A stretch of 64,000 nt of DNA from Protea cynaroides (lineage: Eukaryota > Streptophyta > Magnoliopsida > Proteales > Proteaceae). The position numbers were made by a program, and so were the translations under genes. Of this stretch, positions 59,501 to 61,279 are shown piece by piece; within the stretch, counting starts at the first letter, position 1, and each line of letters begins with the position of its first letter. Where the stretch lies: the NCBI GenBank assembly GCA_028583415.1, contig CM053276.1, positions 115,165,002 to 115,229,001 on the forward strand. The letters run 5' to 3'. A model generated the notes under the pieces. It saw only the letters and a list, made by a program, of their open reading frames with translations, was not told the DNA's origin and ran no database searches.

Positions 59501-60590
59501 AAGTCCTCAAACAACTGGAATTATTCAAGAACGCTACTTTTCTTTCTCAAAATCAAACCATACTTTGCAGTATTGTTCTCCGAATAGTGCATGGTAATCT
59601 AGCGAAATTCTCAGACCATCAGAGCAGATTTACTCTCTGCAATTTGACACTGTCTATTCTCTGTGACTTGGCCTGATTCTGCCACACTGCTTTTTGATTC
59701 TGAGTTGATACTTGATCTGGCTACTGACTCTGGTTGGCTATCGTTGCTGCCCCTATTCTGCGATCTGGTTATGCTTCTTTCCTGAAATCTGGTTCAGTTT
59801 GTTCCCTGCTGTTTCATAATTCACATAAACCATCGAACTTTTTGCCACCCATGATTTGTTTAACAGATTTGCAATCATTTACTTCAAACTCCAAACCAAA
59901 TAACCATGTGTATCCCATGTTATATTCTCCACATCCCTGTATTACCTAACAATGATAGAACTAGTAAAACCAACATGCATTAGAATAACAATCAGAGATT
60001 CACTGTAAGTGGAAAAGTTAATGATTACTAAAAGAGGTATCGTTGAGCCAACCCTAGCATAGCGGGAAAAATCCCATGTGGCAGCATGCATGACCCCAAA
60101 ATTGGGATCACGGCCCACCCACCTCTATCCAATTATAACATTTGAAGCCAAAGCAAGTTTGCAATGCAGCAAAACAGGGCTTCAAACACTGGTCGGAACT
60201 TGCAAAGTCAATCAAGGGGTCATCAGCAAGACAGTTTAACGGTTGAAACTATAGGAAAAGTTCAATACTAAAGTTTGCCTCGCAAAAAAAGTAAATATGA
60301 GACAGTAAATGGCAGATTTAACAATTAAAAAACAAACTTACAACATTAACCCACTGACTAAAATCAATCTTCCACCATGTTTTGACAGAAAAAACTAACA
60401 AACGGTAAACCTACAGCTACTAAATCCTTCATAGATCGTGAATAATGAATGTATTAGGAATCTTGGCTTCGATTTTTGAAGTATACCTTGTCGAAACAAT
60501 CTCCAAAGAGTTGGCACTTGGTATTTGAAGTTCTGGATCTTTATTAACTTTTACCATTGAGGGTCGTATCTGAATTGTTTTAGAAGGAAG
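1..60590 (-). CDS. RDR3/4/5-like: RNA-dependent RNA polymerase gene, RDR3/4/5 (gamma) clade, partial, seven exons
   Basis: Plant RDRs copy single-stranded RNA into double-stranded RNA that feeds Dicer-like enzymes in small-RNA silencing; the biological role of the gamma clade is the least well defined. Seven exons on the minus strand join with matching phases and GT-AG borders: 60590-60487, 56393-56245, 55956-55734, 48580-48355, 45778-45633, 26053-25891 and 70-1. The joined product is about 360 residues without a stop. It shows the family blocks IQIRPSM, YGGVPKEYF, ARMILCG, RLPIGDCFNVMGTADPTG, SGKVLVYRHPG and the catalytic loop GGDFDGDMFW. DFDGD rather than DLDGD is the known mark of the gamma clade (RDR3/4/5). 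Family members are near 1000 residues, so the N-terminal part lies above 64000 and the C-terminus below 1. Introns total over 59 kb here and hold nearly all the transposons listed. The gene looks intact and under constraint. The clade call is firm; the individual paralogue number is not. Confidence 0.93.
71..2117. other. AT-rich intron sequence, no gene recognised
   Basis: Start of the 25.8-kb RDR intron. It has a short poly-A run near 187-202. A minus-strand open frame of 149 codons lies at 1118-1567, but it has no domain or motif I recognise and its composition looks non-coding. Nothing else here can be named. Confidence 0.6.
2118..2445 (-). mobile_element. LTR plus primer-binding site of a decayed LTR retrotransposon
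   Basis: Read on the minus strand, 2445-2141 starts TGTTAGAG and ends GTTACA, so it has the TG...CA form of an LTR (305 bp). It is followed directly by TAGTATCAGAGCAGG, matching the tRNA-iMet type primer site of plant copia elements (TGGTATCAGAGC). A C/W/F-rich frame (1956-2177, minus) follows but no gag domain is clear. No second LTR was found, so this is the 5' remnant of a truncated element. Confidence 0.55.
2446..2781. other. Intron sequence between LTR remnant and copia element 1
   Basis: AT-rich with a poly-A run near 2519-2536. No open frame or element ends recognised. Confidence 0.6.
2782..2994 (+). repeat. 5' LTR of copia element 1
   Basis: 213 bp, TG...CA. It ends directly at the primer site at 2995. 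It contains a TATA-like ATAAATAAAA near 2937. Confidence 0.9.
2995..3007 (+). promoter_or_regulatory. Primer-binding site of copia element 1
   Basis: TGGTATCAGAGCC abuts the LTR end and is complementary to the 3' end of initiator tRNA-Met, the usual copia minus-strand primer. Confidence 0.9.
3136..6493 (+). pseudogene. Copia polyprotein remnant (protease, integrase, RT, RNase H)
   Basis: Order of domains follows Ty1/copia. Protease WIIDSGATDHMTG is near 3179. The GAG-pre-integrase/integrase block has HSDVWGPA near 3769 and ends after a VAERKN block near 4160. RT shows QLDVKNAFLHGELAEEVYM at about 5292 and YVDDIVITG near 5551. RNase H is near 6265 (LFCDNKAAISIAH). The reading is broken by several TAG codons (for example 4146, 4450, 5012, 6117) that look like CAG or TGG mutations, by small indels and by an 83-bp tandem duplication at 3845-4010. 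It cannot be translated as one protein. Confidence 0.92.
6507..6719 (+). repeat. 3' LTR of copia element 1
   Basis: 213 bp, TGTTGAATG to CCAACA, preceded by the polypurine tract. Same length as the 5' LTR with about 11-12 substitutions. Confidence 0.9.
6775..8555 (+). pseudogene. L1-type LINE fragment, reverse transcriptase region
   Basis: Degenerate relative of the LINE at 13966-19797, covering what corresponds to about 17055-18870 there. Recognisable blocks are FFKQKSSINCLRLGDKNS near 6810, a region I-YKAYDNV near 7460, MAFVDDIMIF near 7760 (the RT catalytic FADD box, here FVDD), and a KEEGWGGFGTLESQ-like tail near 8300. Many stops and frameshifts interrupt it. Both ends are missing and there is no LINE poly-A tail or clear target duplication, so this is an internal fragment. 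It follows copia element 1 by about 55 bases. Confidence 0.85.
8556..9485. other. Intron sequence with twin hairpins and a repetitive CTACTA/GGTTCG stretch
   Basis: A perfect 10-bp inverted repeat (ATGGACAGCT / AGCTGTCCAT) lies at 8616-8644. An ACACCTGT/ACAGGTGT palindrome follows near 8664-8684. At 9060-9210 phrases like CTACTACT, TTGGTTCGCAGTGACCTA and ACTGTACTACTAG recur imperfectly. A CTATAAATACAAG promoter-like phrase occurs at 8991 and in altered form at 9251, which suggests LTR-derived sequence, but I could not pair the ends. Confidence 0.4.
9853..10062 (-). repeat. 3' LTR of copia element 3
   Basis: 210 bp. On the plus strand it is followed by CTCCCCCTCAAG, the complement of a copia polypurine tract, which marks it as the 3' LTR of a minus-strand element. 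Confidence 0.85.
10136..12590 (-). pseudogene. Copia polyprotein remnant of element 3 (integrase, RT, RNase H)
   Basis: Read on the minus strand: integrase VAERKNRHLLETARALIF near 12500, then VFGCVCYARNRQSPSKLD near 12300, an integrase-RT linker, RT with WDLIPLPPGKRPVGCKWVF near 11370, QFDVKNAFFHGKLNEEVYMD near 11130 and VYVDDIIVTG near 10890. RNase H (LFCDNKAAISIAHDRVQHDR) is near 10280. Several frameshifts and stops separate these. The linker is interrupted by the AAGGCG MITE at 11958-12143, which puts an R/P/W-rich stretch into the frame. Confidence 0.9.
11958..12143. mobile_element. MITE-like element, AAGGCG type, nested in copia 3
   Basis: 186 bp. Terminal inverted repeats are CATAGTTGTCAAGGCG and its partner CATATTTGTCAAGGCG (15 of 16 bases). 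Outside lie perfect 8-bp direct repeats GATGTGGC (11950-11957 and 12144-12151). The interior is built from AAGGCG, CCTAGGCG and GGCGCC phrases in both orientations and has no coding capacity of its own. The duplicated target is copia coding sequence, which proves insertion after the copia. Confidence 0.85.
12591..12681 (-). repeat. Truncated 5' LTR of copia element 3
   Basis: About 91 bp matching the TGTCGAATT-proximal part of the 3' LTR, with an internal deletion. The integrase remnant joins it directly. Confidence 0.8.
12840..13509. other. Intron sequence, no gene recognised
   Basis: Purine-rich stretch (GAGAAGA phrases), then ATGGAC/TGGACAG phrases that continue into the direct repeat at 13510. 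The repeated style resembles untranslated parts of LTR elements, but no ends were found. Confidence 0.45.
13510..13733. repeat. 220-bp direct repeat, left copy
   Basis: Runs from AGTATAAACCAATGG to GGACTGTATAGAT and is nearly identical to 20556-20776. The pair brackets a 6.8-kb block holding the ATTCGGAT-rich tracts and the LINE. It is far too long for a normal target duplication. Confidence 0.85.
13745..13885. repeat. ATTCGGAT-rich tract, left
   Basis: Degenerate ATTCGGAT / GAATCCG phrases in both orientations, about 140 bp. A related tract lies at 20385-20550, on the far side of the LINE. Probably the two ends of one repeat split by later insertions. Confidence 0.6.
13969..15949 (+). pseudogene. 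LINE ORF1 (DUF4283-like, CCHC zinc knuckle)
   Basis: RNA-binding protein of the LINE particle. The frame starts at 13969, is stopped at about 14311, and is rejoined through GKWSPFFDSTPLTRGEGFSL-like and FGVLEKGIWYVAGKPIVMR blocks (14500 onward), a DUF4283-type domain. The zinc knuckle CTVCQSFGHDTRVC is near 14848-14889. A frame change near 14900 then leads to the acidic, proline/serine-rich tail that ends at 15949. The final ATGA overlaps the first codon of ORF2, an arrangement that could couple their translation. At least two stops and one frameshift make it non-functional. Confidence 0.85.
15946..19667 (+). pseudogene. LINE ORF2 (endonuclease, reverse transcriptase, zf-RVT)
   Basis: Endonuclease: FCFIGETRVKEPDALD near 16150 supplies the catalytic glutamate, and FFDHCPVIL near 16705 matches the SDHxP box. 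The frame breaks in a G10 run at about 16505 and again at a 17-bp tandem copy of GAAATTGAGGGAAGTAA near 16877-16912. Reverse transcriptase: KAPGPNGF near 17427, FRPISLCN near 17606, a TAG stop at 17706 in SPNQ*AF, KIDLHKAYDNIRWEYL near 17805, RRGIRQGCPLSPLLF near 17976 and LAFADDIMIF near 18120 (catalytic FADD). The C-terminal region has LYDKGIIPSSNCSLGWASAE near 19240, a zf-RVT pattern. No RNase H domain was seen. Confidence 0.9.
19810..20384. other. AT-rich block with internal repeats
   Basis: The phrases CATATTAAA..AATAAATATTAAAACCAA..AATAAGTGACTTC occur two to three times here and once before the LINE (13900-13965). So the LINE landed inside an already repetitive AT-rich element. No coding potential seen. 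Confidence 0.6.
20385..20550. repeat. ATTCGGAT-rich tract, right
   Basis: Degenerate GGATTCGAAT, CCGGATATCCGG and GCGGATTCGGAT phrases; counterpart of 13745-13885. Confidence 0.6.
20556..20776. repeat. 220-bp direct repeat, right copy
   Basis: Nearly identical to 13510-13733. It ends at the same GGACTGTATAGAT phrase, after which the flanks diverge. Confidence 0.85.
20777..23019. other. Probable decayed LTR-type sequence, no gene
   Basis: A direct repeat GACCTTGAATCTCATTTAGACC occurs twice near 21548-21610. The phrases TGTGAGCTCAAACC at 22488 and CTTGAGGCGTTACA ending about 22973 resemble the 3' end of plant gypsy LTRs. Ends could not be paired and no polyprotein is present. An (AC)n run lies at 21340-21356. 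Confidence 0.35.
23020..23669 (+). mobile_element. 5'-truncated L1-type LINE, 3' end only
   Basis: Matches the C-terminal zf-RVT part of the LINE at 13966-19797 (WGIIPSSYCGLCWASKEDVH, VWKIILGKYWP and VYNIWFERNLRRW) and its 3' untranslated end, finishing in GTTAATATATTATTTATTCAC plus about 20 A. A stop at 23398 and a frame change near 23440 show it is dead. Short, 5'-truncated, with a poly-A tail: a standard LINE insertion. I did not find a convincing target duplication. Confidence 0.88.
23670..25890. other. Intron sequence with TA/CA microsatellite, no gene recognised
   Basis: Contains (TA)n at 24250-24280 followed directly by (AC)n to about 24297. The region 25030-25070 (CAGCCCCTTTCCAGCAGGGGGTTAGG style) resembles 21915-21950 and may be remnant LTR sequence. 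No open frame with a recognisable product. Confidence 0.5.
25891..26053 (-). CDS. RDR3/4/5-like: RDR exon (IASDSWLSFMDRLL block)
   Basis: Minus-strand exon of 163 bases after acceptor tgttccag. It reads YAAGIASDSWLSFMDRLLVL, then GDECAEEKE and LIDIYYDALDAPKTRIE, ending in phase 0 before donor GTTAGT. The helix A-ADSW--FMDR and the IYYDALDAPK block are conserved in RDR proteins. It stands alone between introns of 19.6 and 25.8 kb, so it would be easy for a gene predictor to miss. Confidence 0.93.
26054..26380. other. Start of the 19.6-kb RDR intron
   Basis: Ordinary AT-rich intron sequence before the MITE at 26381; nothing else seen. Confidence 0.6.
26381..26470. mobile_element. MITE-like element, AAGGCG type, 90 bp
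   Basis: Perfect 10-bp terminal inverted repeats CATAGTTGTC / GACAACTATG. Perfect 8-bp target duplication ATTCCATG at 26373-26380 and 26471-26478. The interior has GTCGCCTAAGGC and CGGCGCC phrases. It is the shortest and cleanest copy of the family. Confidence 0.88.
26798..27225 (+). repeat. 5' LTR of gag-only element
   Basis: 428 bp, TG...CA. Followed by ATTGGTATCGAGCC as primer site at 27226-27239. Confidence 0.88.
28905..29610 (+). pseudogene. Copia-type gag remnant with CCHC zinc knuckle
   Basis: Capsid-like protein of the gag-only element. MENANKKCLLMIRRFVPDSI begins at about 28905 and runs into GKGNVTDHLVGLAV before a stop at 29140. LDKDHLVYLAMKSLPNEYK follows, then a frame change near 29270. 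The nucleocapsid knuckle CFWCQKRGHMKRDC (CX2CX4HX4C) is at 29494-29535, followed by a lysine-rich tail ending at a TGA near 29608. The block order matches copia gag, but stops and frameshifts interrupt it. No pol sequence follows; the next kilobase is non-coding and ends in the 3' LTR. Confidence 0.8.
30085..30305 (+). repeat. Minisatellite inside the gag-only element
   Basis: Six or so imperfect units of the type GGCGGTATTCAGCCAAAT plus spacer ATAAAAGGTCAAACAA, with units of about 18 and 34 bp. The unit can be traced outward as diverged GGCGATTTAACCGG and GGCGGTTTGCCATG at either side. Confidence 0.85.
30635..31056 (+). repeat. 3' LTR of gag-only element
   Basis: 422 bp. It differs from the 5' LTR mainly by small indels and a few substitutions, and ends at the ACCTG target duplication. 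Confidence 0.88.
31225..31431 (-). mobile_element. Short 3' LINE fragment, minus strand
   Basis: Starts on the plus strand with T-rich TTTTGGGTGAATAAA and TATTAACAG, the complement of the 3' end of the LINE at 13966-19797 (CTGTTAATA...TTTATTCACCC plus A). The flanks repeat: TCACTTCAACACATT (31210-31224) and TCACTTGAACACATT (31432-31446), 14 of 15 bases. So it is a severely 5'-truncated LINE insertion of about 207 bp. Confidence 0.82.
31447..31850. other. Intron sequence, no gene recognised
   Basis: No open frame, repeat ends or motif noted. Confidence 0.5.
31851..33987 (+). mobile_element. Ty3/gypsy 3' end: last codons, polypurine tract and LTR
   Basis: CAAATTTCGAGGACAAAATT at 31859 followed by TCTTTTAAGGGTGGTAG is the typical end of plant gypsy polyproteins (FEDKI) and their polypurine tract. 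The LTR then runs from TGTAAGAACC at 31900 to GGTGTGACA at 33987, 2,088 bp. It contains a TATA box CTATATATACAC near 32171, ACCGGTAT-type repeats at 32620-32760, and two diverged copies of an approximately 175-bp unit (around 33190-33260 and 33370-33440). The rest of the element is gone, so this is a truncated copy. Orientation is antisense to RDR. Confidence 0.78.
32168..32182 (+). promoter_or_regulatory. Probable TATA box of the gypsy LTR
   Basis: CACTATATATACACA lies about 270 bases into the LTR, with a transcribed-type sequence (CATCATTCCTTCTCC) downstream, the usual layout of plant LTR promoters. Inference from sequence form only. Confidence 0.5.
34134..34159. repeat. (CT)n microsatellite
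   Basis: About 13 CT units in the plus strand (CTCTCTCT...). Confidence 0.9.
34211..34342. mobile_element. MITE-like element, AAGGCG type, 132 bp
   Basis: Left end CACAGTTGTCAAGGCG, right end CCTTGACAACTTTG, giving inverted repeats. Flanking octamers TTGTAATC (34203-34210) and ATGTGATC (34343-34350) match at 6 of 8. The flanking phrase CAGAAGGGATTTGGATTG appears before the element (34185) and again at 34412, where it is followed by ATGTGATCAGC, so the original uninterrupted target seems to be ATGTGATC. Confidence 0.75.
34687..35412. mobile_element. MITE-like element, AAGGCG type, 726 bp with AT-rich centre
   Basis: Left end CAAGGTTGTCAAGG with AAGGCG phrases to about 34760; right end CTAGACAATGCCTTGACAAC followed by TATG. 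Octamers ATCATGGC (34679-34686) and ATCGTGGC (35413-35420) match 7 of 8. The middle (34770-35270) is AT-rich with repeated ATACTAGAAGTAGGAT and GCAATA phrases, unlike the short copies, so either a longer family form or a nested insert. Confidence 0.72.
35421..35931. other. Intron sequence before copia element 2
   Basis: No gene or element ends recognised. Confidence 0.55.
35937..36208 (+). repeat. 5' LTR of copia element 2
   Basis: 272 bp, TGTTGAATG to ATCAACA. An internal tandem duplication of about 50 bp (the CTTTCTTTCCTAAGTTCACT unit) is present in both LTRs, so it predates insertion. Confidence 0.95.
36209..36221 (+). promoter_or_regulatory. Primer-binding site of copia element 2
   Basis: TGGTATCAGAGCC directly after the LTR, complementary to initiator tRNA-Met. 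A (CTT)n run follows at 36238-36267. Confidence 0.92.
36888..37928 (+). CDS. gag: Copia gag protein (UBN2-like capsid and CCHC zinc knuckle)
   Basis: Structural protein that forms the retrotransposon's virus-like particle and binds its RNA. The 346-codon frame begins MVLVMSSEITSAG; the second ATG (36900, MSSEITS) is the likelier start. The LDGGNYLMWSRATQLSV block near residue 31 is the copia gag N-terminal signature, with LWKSTKDTYSQ-like IWKSTKDTYSQ near residue 105 and a capsid helix YTFLAGLNVELDPIRSQIL near residue 180. The knuckle is CEHCGKPWHTKDTC (CX2CX4HX4C type, near residue 253). The frame is open through gag but runs into a deletion at the protease WIIDS site (about 37900) and ends with non-homologous GSYDW. 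No separate stop lies between gag and pol, as expected for a copia polyprotein. Confidence 0.92.
   Translation: MVLVMSSEITSAGMDFYTKEHLTIPTNTTKLDGGNYLMWSRATQLSVTARGLSGYLTGAKTKPITDDTTLDKWNAENSLVMQYLLNSMQPAIAEGYLLLDTAAQIWKSTKDTYSQVGNDALIYAMQKKIHGTTQKEMTVSQYYTQLRSHWQAIDFYDSIHAKCEEDVTLFKKREEKYRVYTFLAGLNVELDPIRSQILSKDPFPTLEQAYAMVQLEDQRRATMLLPSIPDRSALQTSTPAPKGPTPPRDTVKCEHCGKPWHTKDTCWKLHGKPADFEAKRRDKLMLKNKTFKGSQAHQTAAHQVVDPTVLLQDNQILQALGRLLQPPSSMVSNPWIIDSCHGSYDW
37879..41177 (+). pseudogene. pol: Copia pol remnant (protease, integrase, RT, RNase H) with frameshifts
   Basis: Catalytic part of the polyprotein. Protease WIIDS is cut by a small deletion at about 37903 relative to copia element 1. Integrase: HSDVWGPARTTSITG near 38479, FKTLRSDNGGEYMDG-like ILRSDNGGEYMDG near 38658. 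RT: WIFTVKQKEDGSVNRYKARL near 39788, QLDVKNAFLQGELAEE near 39967, YVDDIVITGND near 40227 (catalytic YVDD). RNase H: LFCDNKAAISIAHNPVQHDR near 40935. The C-terminal part is open from 40242 to 41177. Indels at about 38158, 38290, 38775, 39177 and 40197 shift frame, so the element cannot make pol as read here. Confidence 0.92.
41185..41456 (+). repeat. 3' LTR of copia element 2
   Basis: 272 bp, one base different from the 5' LTR (GAGAGATGG instead of GAGAAATGG). Confidence 0.95.
41462..42810. other. Intron sequence with left copy of a 375-bp repeat
   Basis: Begins with TATCG/GATACG phrases (41470-41560). Bases 41816-42190 are a diverged copy of 42970-43345. No gene recognised. Confidence 0.55.
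41816..42190. repeat. 375-bp diverged direct repeat, left copy
   Basis: Shares TTTACTTAAG, ATTATTCATAAATAA, AAATTCAAATTCCAAAAGGA, ATTTTCAACTT and AAGGTTTGACC in the same order with 42970-43345. Confidence 0.75.
42811..42966 (-). mobile_element. Au-type SINE, box B region degenerate
   Basis: Reverse complement carries the Au SINE core GTGAGGCTGCGTACATTCTA, the GTGGGAGCCTCGTGCACTAT 3' end, and box A-like CTTGGTGTGACGGTAAGG at its start. The stretch where box B should lie is shortened (GGCATGGAAATAGCC instead of GGTTCAA). Flanks share TCATTTA (42804-42810 and 42967-42973), a probable short target duplication. Confidence 0.8.
42970..43345. repeat. 375-bp diverged direct repeat, right copy
   Basis: Partner of 41816-42190; its start coincides with the 3' flank of the SINE. 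Confidence 0.75.
43346..44583. other. Intron sequence, no gene recognised
   Basis: A TTTCGACCAAAATCTCGATT-type stretch at 43660-43720 resembles the TTTCGG MITE. A GATCTACAACCACCC-like repeated phrase occurs at 44155-44260. No coding evidence. Confidence 0.45.
44592..45252. mobile_element. MITE-like element, TTTCGG type, 661 bp
   Basis: Left end CATAGTTCCGAATTTC; right end, read inward, CAAAGTTTCAAATTTCGG. Flanking octamers GTGGCCAC (44584-44591) and GTGGCCGC (45253-45260) match 7 of 8. The ends are packed with TTTCGGTT/AACCGAAA phrases; the centre is AT-rich. No transposase. Confidence 0.75.
45261..45632. other. Intron sequence upstream of coordinate 45633 exon
   Basis: No element recognised; a CTGCTGCTCC-rich start and then ordinary intron up to the RDR donor site. 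Confidence 0.5.
45633..45778 (-). CDS. RDR3/4/5-like: RDR exon (FKPSEPW / DFTHEQLE block)
   Basis: Minus-strand exon of 146 bases after acceptor ctatgcag. It reads LLDNFKPSEPWKC, then KPTDFTHEQLERELFQQFL and SIRFQP, followed by two bases before donor GTACGC. The block following the catalytic loop, with PSEPW and DFTHEELE-like sequence, is typical of RDR proteins. The leftover AG joins the first base T of exon 25891-26053 to give serine (QPS-YAAG). The intron in between is 19.6 kb. Confidence 0.93.
45779..46377. other. RDR intron, left part
   Basis: No gene. Contains a short CTGATACGATACGTGG phrase near 46096. Confidence 0.5.
46392..46556 (-). mobile_element. Au-type SINE, intact Pol III boxes
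   Basis: 165 bp inside a perfect 14-bp target duplication AGAGTCTATAAATA (46378-46391 and 46557-46570). On the minus strand it has box A CTTGGTGTGATGGTAAGG, box B GGTCACGGGTTCAAAAC, and the Au core GGGTAAGGCTGCGTACATTC, ending GTGCACTGGGATGCCCTTTC. Au SINEs are tRNA-derived and mobilised by LINEs. Sense to RDR, within the 2.6-kb intron. Confidence 0.9.
46571..48354. other. RDR intron, right part, with an unassigned open frame
   Basis: A plus-strand frame of 93 codons (47159-47440) is less AT-rich than its surroundings and ends SFPIGIFLSLFFAFLIK. I do not recognise it; an organelle-DNA insertion is possible but unproven. Otherwise ordinary intron sequence. Confidence 0.4.
48355..48580 (-). 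CDS. RDR3/4/5-like: RDR exon with catalytic DFDGD loop
   Basis: Minus-strand exon of 226 bases after acceptor cattttcag. It reads DNGQISGKVLVYRHPGLHLG, then DIHILTA, KYAIFFPTKGSRSLADEMAG and GDFDGDMFWVSRNPK, ending in phase 0 before donor GTTGGC. In this polymerase family the aspartates of DxDGD coordinate the catalytic metal ions. The F in the second position separates RDR3/4/5 from RDR1/2/6, which carry DLDGD. All three aspartates are present, so the active site looks intact. The upstream intron is 7.15 kb and the downstream intron 2.58 kb. Confidence 0.97.
48581..50246. other. 7.2-kb RDR intron, first half as drawn, no gene recognised
   Basis: A CCCTGACAACCCTAACC / GGGCTAGG-rich stretch lies at 48770-48860 and resembles the ends of the motif-rich MITEs, but ends were not found. 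Open frames between 48950 and 49650 show no known domain. Confidence 0.4.
50247..50746. mobile_element. Tourist/PIF-Harbinger-like MITE with a poly-G centre
   Basis: Left end GGCCCCGTTTGATAACAC and right end, read inward, GGGTGCGTTTGATAACGC form terminal inverted repeats. TTA on both sides (50244-50246 and 50747-50749) is the typical 3-bp target duplication of Tourist MITEs. The centre is the poly-G tract 50331-50557. No coding capacity. Confidence 0.8.
50331..50557. repeat. Poly-G tract of about 220 bases
   Basis: Almost pure G on the plus strand with isolated T or A. The long glycine/proline open frames here are artefacts. Such a tract can form G-quadruplexes; its exact length is doubtful in any assembly. 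Confidence 0.9.
50750..50830 (+). mobile_element. tRNA-derived SINE head (Pol III boxes A and B)
   Basis: GCTTAGTGGTTAGACC is box A-like and GGTCTTGGGTTCAAAC near 50783-50798 is box B-like, about 30-35 bases apart as in tRNA-derived SINEs. It abuts the TTA of the Tourist-like MITE. The 3' end of the SINE is not clear; it may extend toward 51100. Confidence 0.5.
51115..52108. mobile_element. MITE-like element, TCTCG type, 994 bp
   Basis: Left end CATGGAATAAAATCTCGG; right end, read inward, CAAGGTTTAAAATCTCAGG. Octamers AGGGTGCG (51107-51114) and AGTGTGCG (52109-52116) match 7 of 8. Terminal 250 bp are dense in CTCGCCGAGATCTCG; the centre is AT-rich. Second member of the family seen at 9494-12831. 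Confidence 0.8.
52117..54270. other. Intron sequence, no gene recognised
   Basis: ATGTTATG/GATATGAAATG phrases at 52170-52480 are weakly repetitive. GTGTCACCTAGGCACCATGG at 53392 and AGTTGTCATGGTGACTAGG at 54131 look like decayed AAGGCG-MITE ends. No coding evidence. Confidence 0.45.
54275..55010 (-). pseudogene. RTE-type LINE remnant, 3' end of reverse transcriptase ORF
   Basis: Minus-strand frame 54634-54293 reads MRMLRWMCGKTRKDNVRDDH, then LRERHLKWYDHVQRRPLDA and KGRPKMTL, ending DRADW-like NRADWRTRIYETDP. This is the conserved C-terminus of plant RTE (BovB-related) LINEs. Upstream (to about 55010) come SDHFRYLGSIINKEGDIEDD and KLKGKFYRTA in broken frames, with a partial duplication of the CVVKLRKD segment near 54680-54800. 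Its 3' end has a TTATTGTTGTTG tail on the minus strand (54273-54290), as in RTE elements. Sense to RDR. Confidence 0.88.
55011..55733. other. RDR intron next to exon 55734-55956
   Basis: Contains a poly-A run at 55660-55682. No gene recognised. Confidence 0.55.
55734..55956 (-). CDS. RDR3/4/5-like: RDR exon (ARMILCG / RLP..MGTADPTG block)
   Basis: Minus-strand exon of 223 bases after acceptor ttacag. It completes a valine codon and continues ALYYGDMDDFLAARMILCG, then EEPYLQ, KEEKKGLKGGRLPI, and MGTADPTGILKRDEVCVI. These are signature blocks of the RDR catalytic half, leading into the strand that carries the DxDGD loop. It ends with the two bases CT before donor GTACGT; these join the T of the next exon to give leucine. 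The match to the family is near continuous, with no insertion or stop. Confidence 0.95.
56245..56393 (-). CDS. RDR3/4/5-like: RDR exon (YGGVPKEYF block)
   Basis: Minus-strand exon of 149 bases. The acceptor reads cttgcag; the first base completes the serine codon begun in the previous exon. The sequence reads NRPSKAFLSRSLIAHFNYGG, then VPKEYF, then a helix ending in SSKRAAL, a block well conserved in plant RDRs before the catalytic region. It ends one base into a valine codon, followed by donor GTTTGT. The intron to the next exon is only 288 bp, the shortest in the gene. Confidence 0.93.
56394..57662. other. RDR intron, no gene recognised
   Basis: AT-rich, with an (AAAT)n microsatellite at 57231-57259. 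No repeat ends found. Confidence 0.55.
57671..58807. mobile_element. MITE-like element, TATCG type, 1137 bp
   Basis: Left end CAAGGAATTAAGTATCG; right end, read inward, CAAGGTTTCAAGTATCG (14 of 17). Perfect 8-bp target duplication GTCGTGAG at 57663-57670 and 58808-58815. Both ends are dense in GATACGG/TATCGAT phrases. The centre is AT-rich and holds a CTT/CTC microsatellite (58281-58318). No transposase frame. Confidence 0.88.
58816..60486. other. RDR intron, no gene recognised
   Basis: CTGATTCT/GATCTGGTT phrases recur weakly at 59200-59800. Nothing identifiable. Confidence 0.5.
60487..60590 (-). CDS. RDR3/4/5-like: RDR exon (IQIRPSM block)
   Basis: Minus-strand exon of 104 bases. The acceptor reads ttttgtag and the exon opens in phase 0 with LPSKTIQIRPSMVKV. 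It ends ..EIVST plus two bases (AG) before donor GTATAC. The motif IQIRPSM followed by K-V, a DP pair and NSLEIV is typical of plant RDR proteins. The two leftover bases join the first base of exon 56245-56393 to make a serine codon (STS/NRP). No upstream exon was found between here and 64000, so the preceding intron is at least 3.4 kb. Confidence 0.9.
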
Positions 60591-61279
60591 CTACAAAATT
60601 TGAAAATATGAAAGATCATGAATAAGGCATGTATTTTTCAGGAAAAAAAAACTAGAACACAAATAGAAAAACTAAATTGAATTTAAGAAGCTCATCTAAG
60701 TTTGTACAACAAGGTGTCAGCACCTAATATATAGTTCATGTAATTCAGTAATATAAGAAAGATAATGATATGTAATTCAAGAATCATCTGGTCACACACA
60801 ATGAATAAGTTATATTTCAAATAAACCTTTTTTATAAGATTTAATTCAAATTAACCTAAACATAAGTAGATTTATAATCATGGTTTATAACAATTAAAGT
60901 CTTTCAATCCGAACATGTAATGGGTTTCACCTCCCACCATAGTTGTAAAGCCCAAAGGCAACCCAAGGTGTTGAAGGGGTCTTTGGGGCGGCTAGGCAAA
61001 CTCAAGGCGTTCCCAAGACTTTTAAGAGTACATCTTCCATAAGAGGATCTATACAAAAGCTAGGGAACTCGAGCATCAACATTAATTGCTTTTAAGTTAT
61101 AATACATATGCATGATTACATGTATTATAGTGTATATACGTAATTTATACATCCTATAAAAAAAATTTACAATGACATCTATAAAATAGAAAAAAAAAAA
61201 AAAAAGGCCGAAGCATGATACGATAAGGCAACAACAGGCCCAAGGGGTGAAAACCTGCCAGGACGCATAAGCAGTGTAA
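60591..61279. other. RDR intron upstream of exon 60487-60590
   Basis: AT-rich. CATAGTTGTAAAGCC at 60940 followed by AAGGCAACCCAAGG looks like the left end of a decayed AAGGCG MITE; no matching right end was confirmed. A poly-A run lies at 61190-61205. Confidence 0.45.
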
